Shown one piece after another: positions 61,246 through 64,000 of a stretch of 64,000 nt of DNA. Numbering within the stretch: the stretch's first letter is position 1; each line of letters opens with the position of its first letter. Source of the stretch: G963702155 sp963702155. Lineage in GTDB: Bacteria > Pseudomonadota > Alphaproteobacteria > Micavibrionales > Micavibrionaceae. A program made the position numbers and the translations under genes. Under the pieces are notes generated by a model that ran no database searches, had not been told where the DNA came from, and worked only from the letters and a program-made list of their open reading frames with translations. Location of the stretch: NCBI GenBank assembly GCA_963702155.1, contig OY969717.1, forward strand, positions 1,550,001-1,614,000, read 5' to 3'.

Positions 61246-61965
61246 ATGACCATCACAAAAGCCATGATTTTGGCTGCCGGCTTTGGCAAGCGGTTACGCC
61301 CTCATACACTTGAAATACCTAAACCCATGGTTAAAATATGGGGGCAACCAATGATGGATCATGCCATAGAAAAATTGAACAACGCTGGCATAAAAGATGT
61401 GGTTGTGAATACGCATTATAAGGCCGAGATCATTCATGATCATCTAAAAAACACTAAATCTCCGCGTATCCATTTAAGCCATGAAGATCCTATACTGGAG
61501 ACTGGCGGCGGCATAAAGAATGCTATGCGAAACGTTCTACCTGCCCTTAAAGATGAAGCCTTTCTGGTCATAAGCGGCAATTCAATTTGGGAAGATGCGC
61601 CGCACATTGAAACACTAAGTGACATACAAAACCTATGGAATCCTGAAATTATGGATATTCTGATATCGCTTCAACCCATTGAAACCATGACTCTGACAAA
61701 AGGGGTCGGTGACTATACTATAGGGCAAGATAGCCGCGCTATCCGCTCCCTTGAGCAATCCGGCACACACATGTTCAACAGCATCCGTATCAACGCCCCG
61801 CATATTTTTGATGACACCCCCAACGGTGCATTTTCGTATCTTGACCTCCTTGACCGTGCTCAGGCCAAAGGCCGCCTTTATGCGCATATTCATAAAGGTA
61901 TATGGCATCATATCAGCACACCCGAAGATTTAACCAAAGTTAACACCGCGCGCGGAATAAAATAA
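61246..61965 (+). CDS. murU: MurU-like sugar-phosphate nucleotidyltransferase
   Basis: 239 residues. The MurU type activates N-acetylmuramic acid 1-phosphate with UTP in cell-wall recycling. The nucleotide-binding start AMILAAGFGKRLRPHT and PKPMV are intact, as is LETGGGIKNA. The residue equivalent to the metal-binding Asp in the usual NSD/NGD stretch reads S-G-N112-S-I-W, with Asn. The usual partner amgK, which makes the substrate, is absent between tsaE and this gene. It may use another sugar phosphate or have lost activity. Confidence 0.8.
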   Translation: MTITKAMILAAGFGKRLRPHTLEIPKPMVKIWGQPMMDHAIEKLNNAGIKDVVVNTHYKAEIIHDHLKNTKSPRIHLSHEDPILETGGGIKNAMRNVLPALKDEAFLVISGNSIWEDAPHIETLSDIQNLWNPEIMDILISLQPIETMTLTKGVGDYTIGQDSRAIRSLEQSGTHMFNSIRINAPHIFDDTPNGAFSYLDLLDRAQAKGRLYAHIHKGIWHHISTPEDLTKVNTARGIK

Positions 61966-61968
61966 AGC

Positions 61969-64000
61969 ATGATAGAGAAAACGCCAAATATATCATCCAT
62001 TCCCGCCGGCGCGCCGTTCGCCAGCCTTCTTTGCGAACATATTTTGCAAAAAACCAACGGCGCGCCCGAAACCATGAAAGATATCCGAATCCTCCTGCCC
62101 TCTCGCCGCGCATGCCGCACTATTCGCGATACTTTTTTAAAGATATCGGCAGGCAAACCGCTAATTTTACCGATACTAGAGCCGCTCGGCGATACAGATG
62201 AAGACGAATTGACAATATCCATGGCCGCCATGGATAATATAAACAACAATATAGATCACATTATCACAATACCTCCTGCCATTCCGCCCCTGAAACGTCA
62301 GATTTTGCTTGCGCGCCTTATTGAAAACATACCTGACTTCCGGCAAGATTCGGCACATGCGCTAAACCTTGCTCGCGCGCTAGCCCGCTTTATGGATCAG
62401 GTACACACCGAAAATCTCAGCCTTAATGATCTTCATAAAATTGTACCTGATAATTTTGCAGATCATTGGCAAATCACGCTAAGGTTTTTAGAAATTTTAA
62501 GCAAAGCATGGCCCGAAATTCTAAAAGAGCGCGGTATGATTGACGGTGCGGATAGGCGAAACCGCCTGATTTTAATGCGTGTTGCATATTGGGAAGCTCA
62601 TCCGCCTCAAACGCCGATCATCGCGGCTGGTTCAACTGGCTCAATCCCTGCTGTTGCCGAGCTTTTAAGAACAATAGCCAGCCTTCCAAAAGGCCACGTC
62701 ATCTTGCCCGGATACGATGAGCATATGGACGAAGAAAGCTGGGACACATTAAAAGAAACACATCCCCAGTATGGTTTTAAAAACCTGCTTGCCTCAATGA
62801 ATGTGCCCCGCAATCAAATTAAACCATGGCCTGATAAAACCCCTCAAAAACACAATGAATCAACTATAATCCAAAATCGCCGCCGCCTGCTTTCCGAAAT
62901 GATGCGTCCGGCGGAAACAACATCTAACTGGACGAATCTAGACAAGAGCCCAGAAACAAAATCCGCTTTTAAAAATGCACTTGAAAACCTTGACCACATT
63001 GAATGCGATAATGAACATCATGAGGCCTCAACAATTGCTTTGATCATGCGCGAAACATTAGAGACAACTGGAAAAACGCTCACGCTCATCACCCCTGATC
63101 GCGCCCTAGCGCGGCGTGTAAGCACAATTTGCAACCGATGGAAAATAAAAATTGATGATTCAGCTGGGCAAACCTTGGATCAAACTGATCTTGGTAGTTT
63201 TTTGCGGCTCATCATGAATGCGGTTGAAAAAAAGTTCTCGCCCGTTTCCTTGCTCGCGGTGCTCCGTCATAAATTATGTCATCTGGAAATGCCCCGAGAC
63301 AATAAAGAGCAACTTAACACTTTACTGGATATGCTTATTTTGCGTGGCCCTAAACCAAAAGGCGGTTTCGAAGGAATAGTTCAGCGCATAGAAGAAAAAA
63401 GAACACATGAGAATAAACGTGAGCGTATAACCGATAAACAAGCAGAAAAATTAGCCCAATACATAAAGACAATAGAAATGAAGTTTCAGCCACTTCTTAG
63501 TGAACAGGCAAAAGAAAAGCAAAAATTCGATAAAATTTTAAGGGCGCATCTCCAGACAGCTGAAAATTTAACTACCTCCTACCGCAACATAAAAGAATCA
63601 ATAAATTACAACACGTTATGGCATGGCGAAACAGGCGAATCGGCATCCGCGTTCTTCACAAACTTACTAGAACACAGCCATGATATTCCTGACTTAAGCA
63701 TAATCACATATGGATACATGCTTCAAACATTTATGCACGATGTGATCATCCGCCCTAAATTTGGTACACATCCGCGCCTGTCTATTTTAGGGCAGATAGA
63801 AGCCAGATTGGTAGAGGCCGATCACATAATTCTTGCAGGACTAAACGAAGGCACATGGCCGGCAGATTCGGGTCATGACCCTTGGATGTCAAAACCAATG
63901 CGCCAGGCATTTGGTCTCCCCGCCTATGAAAGATCAACCGGATTATCCGCACATGATTTTGCCCAAGGCTTTGCGCATAAAAGAGTCACATTGACCCGAT
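61969..64000 (+). CDS. addB: AddB, double-strand break repair nuclease (5' part)
   Basis: 677 codons are present and the gene runs past the window end. It starts 3 bases after the murU stop. Recognisable: PLKRQILLARLIEN, the LARALARFMDQ helix, VILPGYDEHMDEESWD, the ITPDRALARRV region and LAGLNEGTWPADSGHDPWMSKPMR, typical of alphaproteobacterial AddB. AddAB is the helicase-nuclease that processes DNA ends and loads RecA at Chi; the AddB nuclease domain with its iron-sulfur Cys would be past the window. addA should follow. Confidence 0.92.
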   Translation, partial: MIEKTPNISSIPAGAPFASLLCEHILQKTNGAPETMKDIRILLPSRRACRTIRDTFLKISAGKPLILPILEPLGDTDEDELTISMAAMDNINNNIDHIITIPPAIPPLKRQILLARLIENIPDFRQDSAHALNLARALARFMDQVHTENLSLNDLHKIVPDNFADHWQITLRFLEILSKAWPEILKERGMIDGADRRNRLILMRVAYWEAHPPQTPIIAAGSTGSIPAVAELLRTIASLPKGHVILPGYDEHMDEESWDTLKETHPQYGFKNLLASMNVPRNQIKPWPDKTPQKHNESTIIQNRRRLLSEMMRPAETTSNWTNLDKSPETKSAFKNALENLDHIECDNEHHEASTIALIMRETLETTGKTLTLITPDRALARRVSTICNRWKIKIDDSAGQTLDQTDLGSFLRLIMNAVEKKFSPVSLLAVLRHKLCHLEMPRDNKEQLNTLLDMLILRGPKPKGGFEGIVQRIEEKRTHENKRERITDKQAEKLAQYIKTIEMKFQPLLSEQAKEKQKFDKILRAHLQTAENLTTSYRNIKESINYNTLWHGETGESASAFFTNLLEHSHDIPDLSIITYGYMLQTFMHDVIIRPKFGTHPRLSILGQIEARLVEADHIILAGLNEGTWPADSGHDPWMSKPMRQAFGLPAYERSTGLSAHDFAQGFAHKRVTLTR

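Noticed and set aside
1..64000. tRNA, rRNA or CRISPR features
   Set aside because: Read through both strands by eye for T-arm patterns, rRNA blocks and regularly spaced repeats; found none. A dedicated scan could still find one.

Overview
The window is a stretch of AT-rich bacterial chromosome, almost fully coding, from an alphaproteobacterium. I infer this from gene order: rnd-kdsD-lptC-lptA-lptB-rpoN-hpf-ptsN, aroA-cmk-rpsA-ihfB-lapA-pyrF-trpF-trpB-trpA-accD-folC, chvI-chvG-rapZ-ahcY and tsaE-murU-addB are all alphaproteobacterial arrangements. LptA/B/C/F/G, MlaA/C and LolA show a double-membraned, lipopolysaccharide-bearing cell. The tandem DotA/TraY proteins and low GC suggest a deep-branching, possibly host-associated or predatory lineage (Micavibrio-like), but that is inference. 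I saw no tRNA, rRNA, CRISPR array, insertion sequence, integrase or complete prophage.

Layout. 1-8.8 kb: tail of ettA, then three tandem paralogous membrane proteins of the DotA/TraY (type IVB secretion) family. 8.8-13 kb (minus): MlaC and MlaA of lipid asymmetry maintenance, then LptG and LptF. 13-16.2 kb (plus): pepA, a kamA-like radical SAM gene and holC. 16.4-21.7 kb (minus): membrane-anchored cytochrome c, a GGDEF-EAL protein, a THUMP-like methyltransferase and folE. 21.8-24.8 kb: cysS, a pilin-like protein and two small conserved proteins. 24.8-34.4 kb (mostly minus): ptsN, hpf, rpoN, lptB, lptA, lptC, kdsD and rnd, with an EF-hand protein, an unknown exported protein and a LysE exporter inserted. 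34.7-36 kb: a response regulator with a degenerate GGDEF-like domain and a small unknown protein behind a promoter/terminator pair. 36.1-41.4 kb (minus): recR, lolA, ftsK, an internally duplicated small protein and pheA. 41.5-54.1 kb (plus): shikimate, nucleotide, translation, tryptophan, fatty acid and folate genes. 54.2-59.5 kb: ChvI/ChvG, RapZ, a small overlapping gene pair on the minus strand, and ahcY. 59.5-64 kb: an HD hydrolase, a secreted protein, tsaE, a MurU-like gene and the start of addB.

Main oddities. (1) Four genes within about 5 kb (aroA, pdxH, cmk, ihfB) are each broken by what looks like one extra base, while rpsA among them is intact; this is either a local sequence-quality problem or a burst of gene decay. 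(2) RapZ has Ile in place of the Walker A Lys, and the usual hprK, EIIA and HPr genes are absent from its cluster. (3) The MurU-like gene lacks its usual amgK partner and has Asn where a metal-binding Asp is expected. (4) Several conserved operons carry one or two inserted genes: kamA between pepA and holC, LysE between lptA and lptB, a GyrI-like gene and a P-loop kinase between trpB and trpA, and pdxH between aroA and cmk. (5) A 38-residue peptide gene overlaps the end of an unrecognised 135-residue protein. None of these amounts to a demonstrated new system; the DotA-like trio and the 38/135-residue pair are the best candidates for new biology.
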